A stretch of DNA of 64,000 nucleotides from Ascaris suum (lineage: Eukaryota > Nematoda > Chromadorea > Rhabditida > Ascarididae): NCBI GenBank assembly GCA_013433145.1, contig CM024181.1, positions 2,294,001 to 2,358,000 on the forward strand, read 5' to 3'. A model generated the notes under the pieces. The model ran no database searches, had not been told where the DNA came from, and was given only the letters and a program-made list of their open reading frames with translations. Within the stretch, counting starts at the first letter, position 1, and each line of letters starts with the position of its first letter. The position numbers and the translations under genes are program-made. Of the stretch, positions 49,640-62,900 are shown piece by piece.

Positions 49640-50211
49640 TCTAATCCATTGAAAAAAAAAAATTATCGTTTGTCAATTATTTCTCTATTGGATCTTCAAA
49701 TAACATTATCATTTTTGTAGTATTTCTTTCAAAATTCAAAATAAAATGAGTATTTTTTCCTTTCAATTTTGGTTGCACTACTGAAATGAATAGATAAAAA
49801 CTAATTGAGAAGCCTACAAAACTTTTATAAACACTATGAAATGATAATCGTACATTTCGTTGAAAATAAAAATTGCATATAATTAGGTGAAATTTTTTTC
49901 GCAGATTAATTTATCTCAGCAATAAACAATTCAGTAATTTTCCATATCGCATTTATATTTAATGCAATTTTTAATACGTCAAAAAATTTTTAAAAAATTT
50001 CTTCTATACTCGAAGGTGAAATTTGAAGAAACATATTATTAACGAATGTGATCTAGTTAGTAGTATTGAAAAAAAAAATACCATCTTTCATTTCCATAAA
50101 TATTTACGTCTCTTTTTATGGATGCCAACGATGAACTTGACAGAAACTTGCTACGATAGAGTTGACGATTACTGGTGTTTGTTGTCGACTGCCTTAAATG
50201 TCTTTCATCCT

Positions 50212-50226
50212 CCCCCCCCCCCCCCC
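50212..50226 (-). repeat. C15 homopolymer
   Basis: Run of 15 C followed by more CT-rich sequence. Confidence 0.9.
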
Positions 50227-52173
50227 TCCCCTTCTCCCCTCCGATCATTTTATCATTCAATAATAATCGCAATTATTAAAGCAAAAAATAACATAAAAAC
50301 TCCTTATCAAGGTGTGAAAATTTTCCAAAAATTGGAAGCGTATTTGTGAACAATATCGCATCATGAACATCACGAATATATAGGTGAAAAAATCGTCAGT
50401 GTGGTTTTCTAAGCGCAAGAACGCCTACGCACGCCACATACATTAGATCCTTATGCTCTTTTGTGGCTGTATTGCAATTTGTATTGGCAAATATGTAAAG
50501 TGTGGCATTGCAATCGGACGCATCATTTGTCTGAGTCTGTCTGCAGACATTTCAAAAATAAGCTGATTACGACAAAGTAATTTTAATTGCCTGTTTCATG
50601 CATTCGGCGAATTCTCAGGCTATCCATCCAGCTTTATCCAATTCGACGAAGCGATCGACTCTCTTCTTGCTACATGCATTCACCGAATCTTTATTCAATG
50701 CGGAAATAAAAATTTCTGGAAGGAACCGAGTATTTAAGTATTGCTTTATATAAATACCGGCTCATGCCACTAATAATGCCAACATATGTGCTAAGACAAT
50801 TAAAAAAGTCTCCAAAAGTCGTCTCGAAAAGTTTTCGCGAGTAACCAACAAAGGAACGAATCAATCGCATATCCGACTCTTTTTTTGTCGACTATCTCAG
50901 AGGTCGCTGACTCGTCGTTTGCAACGAAAAATGAAATTAAGAGTAATTATTTTTAATTGTATCGATGAATTACAAAACACTGAACAATTCTCACAAAAGC
51001 AAAGTCGTAAGGGAAGGGGGGAGGGAGGGGAGATCATCGATTTTATGATAGTATTGCTCAATAAAAAGATTAAAATTTAATTTGAATATACGTTAATAAT
51101 AAAATAGAAATTCTAGTGATGTCAATTTTAGCCGACCAATATCATTGCAACAATAGAAATAGTGTACTTGTCGATCCAATTTCCGAAAATTTCAGTATTT
51201 CTCCTTTTTTTTAGCACTGAATTAGGTCACGGTCATTACACTTCGTACTTCAATAGAGGAACAATTTCTTCTTTTTTTTCTTTTCTTTCGTCGCAAACAT
51301 GTCAAACACAATCTTCAATCGTACATGAGCATCTCGTTTAGTCATCTTGTTTCTTCTTTTTTTTTAAGGTTGTTGCGTACTCATTCGACAATATCGTACT
51401 TTGAAATTATCTTTTCTGGAATGCAATAAGACATTCATCTATCCCTTATTCCTCCTATATTTTATTAATCACCTATCATTTAATTATTACTTATTGCTAC
51501 CGTTCACTTATCATATGCGTCTAACATTTGTTCATCCTTCATAAAGTCCTAATCACAAATATCTATTCCACGATTCACTCTAAATTCGATAACGAAATTA
51601 TGAACATAGAAAGTTGTCCTCCATCACTTTGACACTGAAATATTGATATGCATCGATATTCCACAGAAAACTTGCGAATATCTAGTTGTGGTAATATTAC
51701 CGGCTTTGGAAAAATATTCTCCAGGTATATACAAATATTATATCGGAAAGTGTATACATACACGCGCGATTAGTAGATTTGATAAACAACCATTACAATT
51801 TAAATTTTCATAACGCTCTTTCATATGTGGATAACCGTAATTCTGGAAGAAAATGACGTCATTCTGTGAAGGATCCTTTAATTCCTTCAACCGCATTCCC
51901 TTTAGACCAAATACTTATATTTTGCAATTTAAAAAAAGTGAGAGTAAATATTCGCTAAATGTTACATTAAATTTCGCCTTATATTACTTCTCTGGTGTTG
52001 ACGATTAATATGGCCTTGAATCACGTCAATGTTTTGCACCTCCATAGTGCCTCAATGCCATCATTCAATTCACTAGTGGAAAAGCTATATTTGCGTTCGA
52101 TGTATGGAAACTCACTTGAAAATTATCGCCGGAATATATATCCAATAAATGGCTACCACACCTCCCTCCCCCT

Positions 52174-52189
52174 CCCCCCCCCCCCCCCC
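52174..52189 (-). repeat. C16 homopolymer
   Basis: Run of 16 C in a wider CT-only stretch (about 52161-52199). Confidence 0.9.
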
Positions 52190-52670
52190 TCCCTTTCCCC
52201 AAGAGCGTAGTGGAATAATTTAAAGATGGAGTGAAAGGACACAAGAAGAACACAGTTCTCTAATTTATACTTCTCGAATGTGCTCCTTTAGATGAGGAAG
52301 ATTTGAAATTTTTGTCTCCCCAAAATTGAAAAATTCCGAATTAATGAATGTCATTACAAATAGAGTAAAGATTTTTTTTAAAAAAAAAATTTTATTATTT
52401 CTTTAATTATTAAATTTTATCATAAAATAAAAAATATATAGTGAAAATTTTTCGAGAATTTTGACGATCTTTATAGGATGTGAATCGTCGATGAGGTGTC
52501 TTTTACAAGCTGGAAATGAAAGATTGATGTTGACAAATTGCCGACGATATTTCGTCGATTGTTTTGGTCTCGCTTTTTCTATTGCTCAGACATGTCTAGC
52601 GAGAAGAGAGATCCTTCCTCTTCGAATATATAGTAGATTAATTGTCCTGTAAAGAATTCATCGTGAATAT

Positions 52671-52822
52671 ACCTCCCTCCCCCCTCTCTCCCCGTCTCTC
52701 TCCTCCCTTCTTTCTCCCCTCTCTCTCTCTTTTCAAAAGTAATGGGCCGTTAGTAAAAGTTTCGGATTTCGTAAAACTCCCCTCCTTCCTCTCCTCCCCT
52801 CTCTTTCTCCTCCCCCCCCCCT
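52671..52822. repeat. Homopyrimidine tracts
   Basis: Two long CT-only blocks, about 52671-52736 and 52778-52822, separated by ordinary sequence. Such tracts can adopt triplex (H-DNA) structures. Confidence 0.85.
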
Positions 52823-55814
52823 TATCTCTTAGTACCAGCTATAAGTCCTCATCTCTAATCTATGTCACTCGCCGTATCATACCCATTATGCATGATCCAA
52901 TAGTCTCTCGCAATCTAATGACGGGGAATAGAAATGCGTCTGAATAGCCTCCACTTTCTTGAAAATTAATGAGGCTTATAGGCTTCAAAATTTAAGTAAA
53001 CTAGAGTCATTTTTTCCGTCTTCGAATCTATGCAATTTTTTTCCAAAATCACATGAGTGTTTCTTGAGACAAATAATGCGGTTATCCATAAATATGCGTA
53101 ACGGCATTCATTACCTCAAATTTGAGCACACCAAACGCATAGTTGCTATTTTTCAGTAATTACTATCGTAAATCATATGATAATTTCCTCATTAACAAGC
53201 ACCAACATATGGTAGAATAAATTTTTTGCAATATGCATATGTGGAATTTTATTAAAGCCGTAATGAGACTAGTGAATCAAAAGAATTACTGCAAATCGTT
53301 CTATTAAATGAGCGAAATTTGAGAGAGAAAATTTCATCGCGAAATATCGAAATGAAAGAAAAAAAAAATGAAAAACTGTTTCATGTCATTTTGTAAAAAA
53401 TTACAATAAAATTGCATATATTTTTGCAACGAATTTTGTTCGAATTATTCATTTCATTGAATTATGCTAAATCTTTTCTTTTTTTAAGCCGACTATATTC
53501 TGAGAGGATAGAAAAATACTTCAGCTATTCATCGGTCAATCGTGATTTTGGTTGGCAATGAAATTGTTCAATCGCATTAACGAATTATATTCATGTTTAA
53601 TAAATGATCGTCTCACACAAATAGCCATATATTTCCTTTATTCTTTAAGTACTATACGGTCCTTTTTGTTGCTATTAAATCTCTTTCTCCTTTTATCATA
53701 TATGCAAATCTTTATTCAATTATTTTATTGCAAAATTTTCGACGATTTATTAGAGAAGACAGCACAAAGAGTTATGAATAGTTGAGGAGAAAAGGTTTAG
53801 ATTTGAGCGCAGTTGTTAAGAATTTATAGATATTTAAAGAAATGTTAGTCCGTTAGTATGTTCTAGGTGAATGATTGCTTCAAAGTTCCAGTTTTCATCA
53901 AGGAAAGACGTATAAAATCGCCTTAATACTTTTAATCCGCTACGCACAGTTCGATAATCGGAAAATTTTCTCAGCGTGAGATATATATGCCCACCAAAAT
54001 AGTAAGATTATTCGTCGCCATAAATTCAGGTCAATAACACAACCCGGACGCCATTCATTCAAGTACCTTCCAATACTACCAGTCGACCGATGCGGCCGAA
54101 TCCAACGAATATATCAAACTTCTTCTCTAGAATTGCCATCAGCAACAGTTTTTTTCCACGATATTTTGATTGTTTTGATGCAGTAACTTTTGCACATCAT
54201 AATTGTGCCTAATTGCCAATATAGGAAATAAAACATTGATTTTTCATTCACTATTTTCCATTTCATTCATTTCTTTGCTGCTATGCAAAAATATGCTCTA
54301 ATAAACTTCAAAAAAAAAAAAAAAGCAAATTACCTTTCTATTCAATTGCCAAATAAAATTCGAAATTTTTAATGACTTTTTTCTTGAAGTATTTTATATC
54401 TCATCATATAGGCATCTGAATCAGAAATGAAATATAGAAATTAATAAAATTTTATGCATAGAAATCAAATAAAGATAAATGAAAAAAGAAATGATAAAAT
54501 TCGATAGGGAGGAAAAATTTCCAAACAATAGAATGTAAAAAAATAGATGAAAAAAAAAGGAAATAATAGGAAGTCTCTCCAGTTACCTCATCATAGAATA
54601 CGATTGGTCATATGCACTATAATGTTTTTTCTGAGAGGAGTAAACATTGTTAGATGTTTGTATTCAGGTAGCATTCACAGAAAAGAAACGAAACATAGAC
54701 GATCTCAGTGAATAATCGTCTAAGTAAATGAATTGTATGCGCTTAGAAATGTCTTCAGTAATTTTTTTTTCGCCATCGATGAGTTGAAAATTTCCACTCG
54801 AAAAATTTTATCGTTGCTATTTGAGCATATTAGCATAAGTTGAATTAATTTGCATAGGTTGAATTTTTATATGCAAATATTTGCTAACATTTTTTTTTCT
54901 TTTCTATTGCAAATTCAAACATTATTCAGTGTTGAATTTTTTTTTGATTTGCATAATAATAGCTATAAGCGTTTTAATGAAATTATTTATGTTTTTATTA
55001 TGTATTCTTTCAAATATGAATATCATATTTGATACTAAATTATTAATGAAATTGCGAGTAAAAATTATTTATGCAATTTCATTGAGTATCGAATTAAGCA
55101 AAATTATTTTTCGTTGAATCTTTAAGAAATAAATAAATTTTTGCTTTAAAAATTTATGAAAAAAAAATTTCGAAAAAGAGTTTTTTTTTAGGAAATATTT
55201 TCCCATAGTAAATAGATTATTCTCGTATTCAGAGAGGAAAAATTTTTTTCTGCACTCAATGTAAATAAAAAACTTCCGAAAAACCGATTACAAAGGATTA
55301 AATTGACGATAATAGAGGCATTAGGAATTCTCATATACATAGAGATGAATCTATAGTTCACACGAAAAAAAAAAACAGCAACAAAAAAAATCGGTAAATC
55401 TCACATTGTTCATCCAACTATCGATGACGATTGTTATGTACTTTTATTTTGTGTAGTTTTGTATATCCCAAATTGTTTATACACATCGAATTATCGACTG
55501 CATTACTTTTTTTTAAATGTTATATAATCGTTGTATAAATATTACTGTAAATATAAAGTTATATTTAGTCGATTCATCTATTATAAATAGCGATTTTTTA
55601 GAGACCTTATTAAGCTCGCTCCTTTTAAGTATTTTCGAGTCTTTTTCCTGCAGAAAATTTAATTTTCATATAAGAATCTATTTTTTTTTAAAATAATGTC
55701 AGTGCATCTTTTTAAATTGCGTTCGAGTCGTTTCGATATAAACACTAATGCTGTTCGAACATAAAAAACGTCCATTTGCTGAGAGTCTAGCATTAACGAA
55801 TGTTTTGCTCTTCG

Positions 55815-55968
<154 letters not shown>

Positions 55969-56862
55969 TTCCAACTTCGTTAAGTTGAAACAAACGATAA
56001 AAGAATAAACATAAATAGTATGTAAGAGTGCACGCTTAGACTGCAATTTTCGAGTCATCATCTTCTTTCTGGATTGTGATTATTACTTTACTCTATTTCA
56101 CCCACCTTTCGTACAGTGTTTACCTATAGTAGTAGCTCACTATATATTTCGAGAAGCCACAGGTATTGCGCATTCTCTTGTTAAATTTTCATAATCTTAT
56201 TTCGACTGTAAAAAAAACTCTTAGAGGAGAGAAAAGGAGAAGCCAAAGAGGAAGAGGGGGAGGGAGAAGAGAACAGTGGCAGCCTCTAAGTTGCAGTAGT
56301 GTTGCTATTTGGTGCATCATTTAGGACTGGTCGAGAATAGTTTTTGACAAAATTGTACCATTTAGCAAACGACCTCATGAGTGATTCTTCACATGTGAAC
56401 ATCGACAACACAACTATAAATCAAGCTGAGAGGAGCCAAGCAAATTTGTCGCAATTTGTCGAATTCTCTATAATTCTTTGTCCATTTTGACCTCTGGGAA
56501 ATCATTTCAAAGTGTTTTCTGCATTGTAATAAAAGATGATTTTGTGTTGAAAAATATAGCCAGCATTTGTTTTTTTTGATAATCATAATGCTTTTATATG
56601 TTATTCAAATTTTTTTCTGCGCAAATAATGCGTCGTATTTGCTTAGAGACCGCTCAAATTCGCTCTTCTTACGTGAATTATTTTATTTTATTCAAAAAAA
56701 ATGCTTCCGTCTTTCGTAGATTAGAATCTCAGATTCTCGCCATTTACGGATCCATTTATGGATTTATGCATCTCCCACTAGAATTCCAGAATGACGTCAT
56801 TTCAAAGACATGTACATCTGCTGATTGACCTCACTGATTCAGTGTTCCAATAGTCTTTCTCC

Positions 56863-57105
56863 ATGGCGATATTACTGCTTTCATTTGCATGGATTTCTTT
56901 GGCACATTTGTCAGTGCGTTTTATGCGCTCAACAATGAAACACATTTGCTGCATTAGCGTTTCGATTTGTATAGAAAATAGCGTCCATCACCATTGTCAT
57001 TCATTGTCATTATATTCCGTTGCAAGAATTTATAATGATTCTAGCGGTCACTGCTTGCGATCGGTCACACATTATAGAGTGACCATTAAACATTTCACTT
57101 TTTGA
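56863..57105 (+). CDS. Candidate small secreted protein, unsupported
   Basis: An 80-codon frame starting MAILLLSFAWISLAHLSVRF, which resembles a signal peptide, followed by a Cys- and His-containing body with seven cysteines and a TGA stop. Codon use looks less AT-driven than the surroundings. No family is recognised and no poly(A) or splice evidence is clear; it may be chance. Confidence 0.2.
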   Translation: MAILLLSFAWISLAHLSVRFMRSTMKHICCISVSICIENSVHHHCHSLSLYSVARIYNDSSGHCLRSVTHYRVTIKHFTF

Positions 57106-57715
57106 GAGAATTTAGCGATATTACATGTTTCATTTTATTTTTCACACTTGAAAAAGCATTCAAAAATGAATGACCAAATTTAAATAATTTTTGGCGATCG
57201 CTGTAGGACGATTAATTAAGGCAATCACAATTAAACTAACGAATAATTCAATGCAACATTTTTATAAAATCAGAAGCCTTTAAGTATGATATTGTTGACT
57301 GCCCCGTAGCTCATCGCCTTTGTCTAGATTTTTTTCTTTTGCAGAAGTCTTTGTAAAGTTCCTTAATTTCACTCTATGAAATTTCTCATTTATTGAATTT
57401 TGAATTCGAGTGGATTCTGCGAGAAGCATTCTGCAATAGATAGCGTCATCGAGAGGTTAGGGTTACTGAGGGTCACTTCCGAACGTTTTTCTCAATCGTT
57501 ATCTTGTCCAAATGATCTAGAATCGAATGCCGTCTGTCCGTTTGTTGATCACCAATCAGCGAATTATTTCAAAGGCTCATCTGACAATGAATGCCTCACA
57601 AATATTCACGCTCACATTCTTTTAAAAATATTTTCAATATTTCTGATCTTTCGATAACATACTTCCTTGATTGTTCTCTCGTCTTATTTGTTACATTTTG
57701 CCTACTATACCATGT

Positions 57716-58010
<295 letters not shown>

Positions 58011-59837
58011 TATTCACTTTACTTATTCATTTATCTATCTGTTTTCATACTATATTAAAACATCAGCAATTAGAAACAAATGCAAATTTTGTTTCTTCAA
58101 TATTTTATAGCAAAAAATGTTCATTTTATCCAATGTAAACTCAGCTTCCTTATATTCCAAATTCTCATATATAAAGTGCAAATCATCGCTTATTCATGAA
58201 TCGGTGCAATTGCGTCTCTTGCGTTGCATTAATTTCCAAAACATTAAACGCTCCATCATTTCGTTCTATGAGAACAAATATATTTGCCAATGAAAAGCGT
58301 TATTTCGGATTTGTTCATATTTGAACTATTTATATTTAGCAGCTGGCAGTTAGCATAAGCGTTCGTTCATTTATAAGCCTATATCTTCTACCAATCTTCT
58401 AAGATGAATGGCAATTTATGCGCTTATTCATTATTCTTAACGAAATCGTATTTTATAGGACTTTATATTTGTGGACATTCTAGGTCGTCTTATACAGGGC
58501 ATCTATTTAGTGATGAATTTATCTTTCTTCTCCTTTTATTGATCTCCGATGTCCATCACGCAAACATTGTTGCGACTTCATGCTTCGCAAAACATGCCGA
58601 GTTTAATGAACTGTTTCGTGTTGTATGGCAAAGTTTTCTTCTAGACAAATTTTTTTTACTGCTATTTTTATCACTATCATTGCTTCTATAATGAACTTGT
58701 CAGTGCTACTCTAGCCTACTTTTCCATATTATTTTGATGTGCATGAAAGTAGCAATGATTATCGCTGCCATTCTCCACTCTTGAGAATTTCTGTACCTCA
58801 AACATAACGAAAATTTCTTTCACTTATATTTTCTCTTTTTACAAACTTAAATCTAAATTCAAATAGTCTAAAAATCCTTTCATAGTTATTTATATCGAAC
58901 CGAACTGAAAACGATGATCAATTACACAATAAACATTCAATTTTTTGCAACGGAGTAGATCTTCTATGCCTCCTCAAAAACGATATTTTTTTTAAAATTT
59001 CTCAGAGTTACGCATCGATTACCAATCTTTGAAAAATATTTCCTCGATTTCTATCAATAAAATTCTTTCAAGCTTTATTCTAATATTACAACTTTAATTT
59101 GCGTATAATTTACGTCCTTTCAAAAATGTTCTCATCAATTCAATGTGTGTGTTTTTTTTTCATTTCAGAATAGGATATGCTTATCATCTTCCATCGATTT
59201 TCAATAATTGCATTCATTGATAAAAATTTTGTTCTGAAAATTGTCTAATTTTATTTTTCGATCGTTTTTATCTTTTAAAGGAGAATAGTTGAGCTAAAAC
59301 AAGCGCTAATGATTTTTTCAGCTCTAAATGTTATTGGTGTCTCTTAAATTTCTACTGCCGAAAGTGTGTTATCGCTAACTTTCTATTGTAGGAGGATAAA
59401 CGCTGCGAATACGCCCTACTCTCATCGGTCGATAAACACTACTGAAATTATCCCTTCTCATTTATGCATCTCAATCGAAGCCTCTTTTTAATTTATATTA
59501 AGCTATCTGATTCATTATTAAATAATTTTTCCCTAAAAATTACGCTATTTTTTGATGAAATTGCAAATGAAGAAAATTTTCGACATTACTGAATGAAATT
59601 TTTTTTCTGCATTTAAAAACAAAGTAAAAAAAAATAGTATTTTATATGACTTGAAAAGAGTGTGTTGTGTAAATGTATGTAGAATGGAATTTATGAAAAG
59701 TAATATGGAAAATAATATTTTCTTCACGAGTTATCAAAATGAAATATTCGCATATTGCCAGTTAGAATATTTGCGCTCTAACGAGAAATTCAGAGCGATT
59801 TTTTTTAAATTTTAATTTATTGTTTAAAAATTATTGC

Positions 59838-59839
59838 AG
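59838..59839 (+). promoter_or_regulatory. Acceptor 19 bases before ABC transporter start
   Basis: AAAATTATTGCAG ends here; the first ATG follows after a 19-base leader. Possible spliced-leader acceptor or 5' UTR intron. Confidence 0.4.
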
Positions 59840-59858
59840 GTTTATTTCATTCTTTATT

Positions 59859-59996
59859 ATGTCACCAAATGAGGCAGCGAGCACATCCGAAGGTCCACAT
59901 GCACTCACACTCACTATAAACAATCATAGCGACGAAGAGATGAGCAAAACGTGCAATAAACAGATCGAGTCACAATTCCTCAAAATCGAGTCCAAG
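59859..59996 (+). CDS. ABCB-like exon 1 (cytosolic N-terminus)
   Basis: Forty-six codons starting MSPNEAASTSEGPHALTLTI and ending FLKIESK, phase 0 at TCCAAG|GTTGAT. Polar and Ser/Thr/Asn-rich like other P-glycoprotein tails. A later GTGAGC donor at 60022 would be out of phase. Confidence 0.65.
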
Positions 59997-62900
59997 GTTG
60001 ATCACGCTGAGGAAAGACTAACGTGAGCAATCACCTGAGATCTGGCCGAAGAAGGAAAAGGAAGCACTTTGCGTATATGCTGATCTAGCCCAGGACCATC
60101 TAACACGGCTTTTCGAAAATTCGCTAAATTTCTCATGGGTACATGAGCGCTAAAATCCTCAACGAATACATGAGATCTGATTTCCTGAATTATATATCTT
60201 TAATAGCAATATGCATAGAAGTGAAGTGCTACATTCCAAAATTGCATTTCTTTTTGCAATCCATATGAAATTTTGCATATCGTTTTCATTCATAAATTGA
60301 TGAGCAACGTGAAGTAAAAATAAAAGAAAATATTACGAAAATAATAATAGAATATAATTATGATAGGTGGACATTGGAAGAGAACGCAAGAAAATTACAA
60401 AAAAAAAACTTCTTATATGTCCTTATCTAGAGTGACAACAATAACGATAAGGCGTAAATTTTTGTCGTTGAAAAAAATATCAACAAATCGACAACTACGA
60501 ATATATTATAGTAATATTGGGATTTTTGAATTTAAAAATACTAGAAAACTTCGAAGTTGAAATTTTTTTTGAGCATTTTTAATGAAAAAATTCATAAAAT
60601 ATTTCATCGATGTTTATAATCAATAAACCGATTACTTTCAGCCTCAATAATCGACGTCGTGGATTCTCGAAAAATCTGAAATTATTTTTCCAACTGGTTA
60701 GTTATCAGTTCATTTTTAGCATTTTGGCAAAAAAAAAAATGAATGCAAAAAAAATATAAATAAGAGAGGCGAACAAATGCAATGATTTAATTACTCGAAA
60801 GGAACAGATAAAAGTGCTAGGAACAGATAAAAATGATCATCGATCTTTTTGTATTGAAATAAAGCTAGATGCATTTTTTTTTTAATGTAGGTCATCTTCA
60901 GTGGACGAGTTAGGATCGAATATGACTTAAAAACTCCATTAAAGTGTATTACCTTGATATGATATTTACTTAAGTTTTTTTCATGACTATTGCTAGGATG
61001 AATCTTTTTCTTTTTATGAGCAAAGAAAATACATATGAAAGACTATAAAATTTAAAAATTAAGCAGATTCAGTATCTCGACTGTTTTTTGGCATTTCTTT
61101 AAAGACATGTGAAGATGGCTCAAGGATGGTGATGCTTCTATTGTTTGGCATAATATGCGCACTATTGAGCGGATGCTGCTTATCATCGACGATCGTTTTT
61201 ACTGGTCGTATTAAGCATGTGCTACTCACACATGCACCTAAAACCGAGTTATTCCGCATGCGAACCTATGAGCAAGTCTATATACTTGCTTCAGTTACTG
61301 CTTTCGCGATTGTGGCCAACTTTTGCATGGTAAGTTACGCTTGATGAGACAGACATATGTTCACAAATGTCGCTGATTCCGCAGAGTGAAGAACTGCACC
61401 TACTTCAGGCAACCCACTACTTATAATTCCTTTATGACAGTGGTGCTCACTCCTTATGTTCCTCATACTTATTGCACGCCACTGTGACTATGAGGGCAAA
61501 TTTAGGCTTGTGCTTGAGCTCTTGAGGTGAAATTTTTGAGGTAACATTGACTAGTATTTAGTATGGTGATGATTCTCCTCTATGGATAATCATTTTTATT
61601 ACGTGAAGGTAGTGGGCGCTGTTGCTTACATCTTTGGCTTCGTTTTTTCCATCGCATTTTACATGATATTCTCTTCTGATTGTTAATCAAATGGCATCGA
61701 AAATTATAAAGGCGATTGTTGATCGTATGGATTGAGCAGCAATAATCGCGAACCAGCTGTGATAATAATGAGACCAATCAAGACTGCATATCTACCACGT
61801 CAAATTGCACTTACGATGATGAATCGTATGGAAATTTCAGCGGAAATGTAATCCGAACTCAGCAATCTATGATAGAAATTATGAGGTGATAGAAGATACT
61901 CGCAATGAGACCTATTTGAATCCATTCTCATCCGTCTTTCATCCATCCCATTCCCACTCAACCTCTCCCCTTCACAAGAAAAATTCACTTATTCATTATA
62001 TTTGAAATAGTTATTATGTGTTTGTTTCTAGATGAAAAATGTCAACTTTTCTCTTTTAAGCAAAAATTTTGCTTTTTTTTTCTTATCTAATGCAATTGAT
62101 TTCAGTATATGACATCGAATTTCTTCGGCAATAAAGTCGTCTTAAATCTTCAAAAGAAATACGTCAATTCTGCTGAGAAAATTAGCAATAATCGGCATTT
62201 GCAAAACGATATCAACAATGAGCTCAACGAGTATACATATAATTTTTTTTTTGTTTTTATTAAAATTCCACTCATTTTTATGCATATAACTCTTAATAAA
62301 TCTTCATAGACAATTGTTTAGTTCGAAGCTTAAGCTTTAATTTCTTTTCAAATTCTCTAGAAACTTTTAATCCTTTTTTGAGAAATTTATCCAAATGGAA
62401 ATTAAATAATAGAAAACAATTAACCATCATGAAATATTTCAATATTTAGGTTCTATTGCTTTCGTTATTTCAATGAAATGAATTTCTGTATTCAATAATA
62501 TTTCATTGATCGTAAATAGATTAGTTGAACGAATGAATGGCAGAGATAAAAAAATACGATAATCACTCTAAGCGAACAAACATGAAAAAGATAGTAGAGA
62601 TATGGATAAAATTCATTTCATCAATGAGAATGTCTAAAGAAAAATCGTTACATAGAATGAATACATTGCGATAGATAAATGCCAAAATAAACGAAATAAT
62701 TAAATAATAATTTATCTTTTTGATATTTCCGCTTCCAATAGATTATCTCATATCGAATCACATTTTCCGCTAAATTTTCCACCATGATTTCTCTTGGATT
62801 GTAGCCAAATTTTATAAATTTTTGATAAAACTCTCAACAATAATTTAAAAATAAACGTGACAAATTTTTCCTCGAATAGCTTTTTATGAAAATGAATTTT

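Noticed and set aside
52461..52652. Cys-containing frame considered as a second insulin-like peptide
   Set aside because: Cysteine order does not fit the CC-x3-C-x8-C pattern, there is no convincing signal peptide, and no partner exon was found.
61580..61688. Short hydrophobic frame (VVGAVAYIFGFVFSIAFYMI) as an extra ABC transporter exon
   Set aside because: Exons on either side already join in phase and supply TM2 and the loop; including it would need a frame with an immediate stop.
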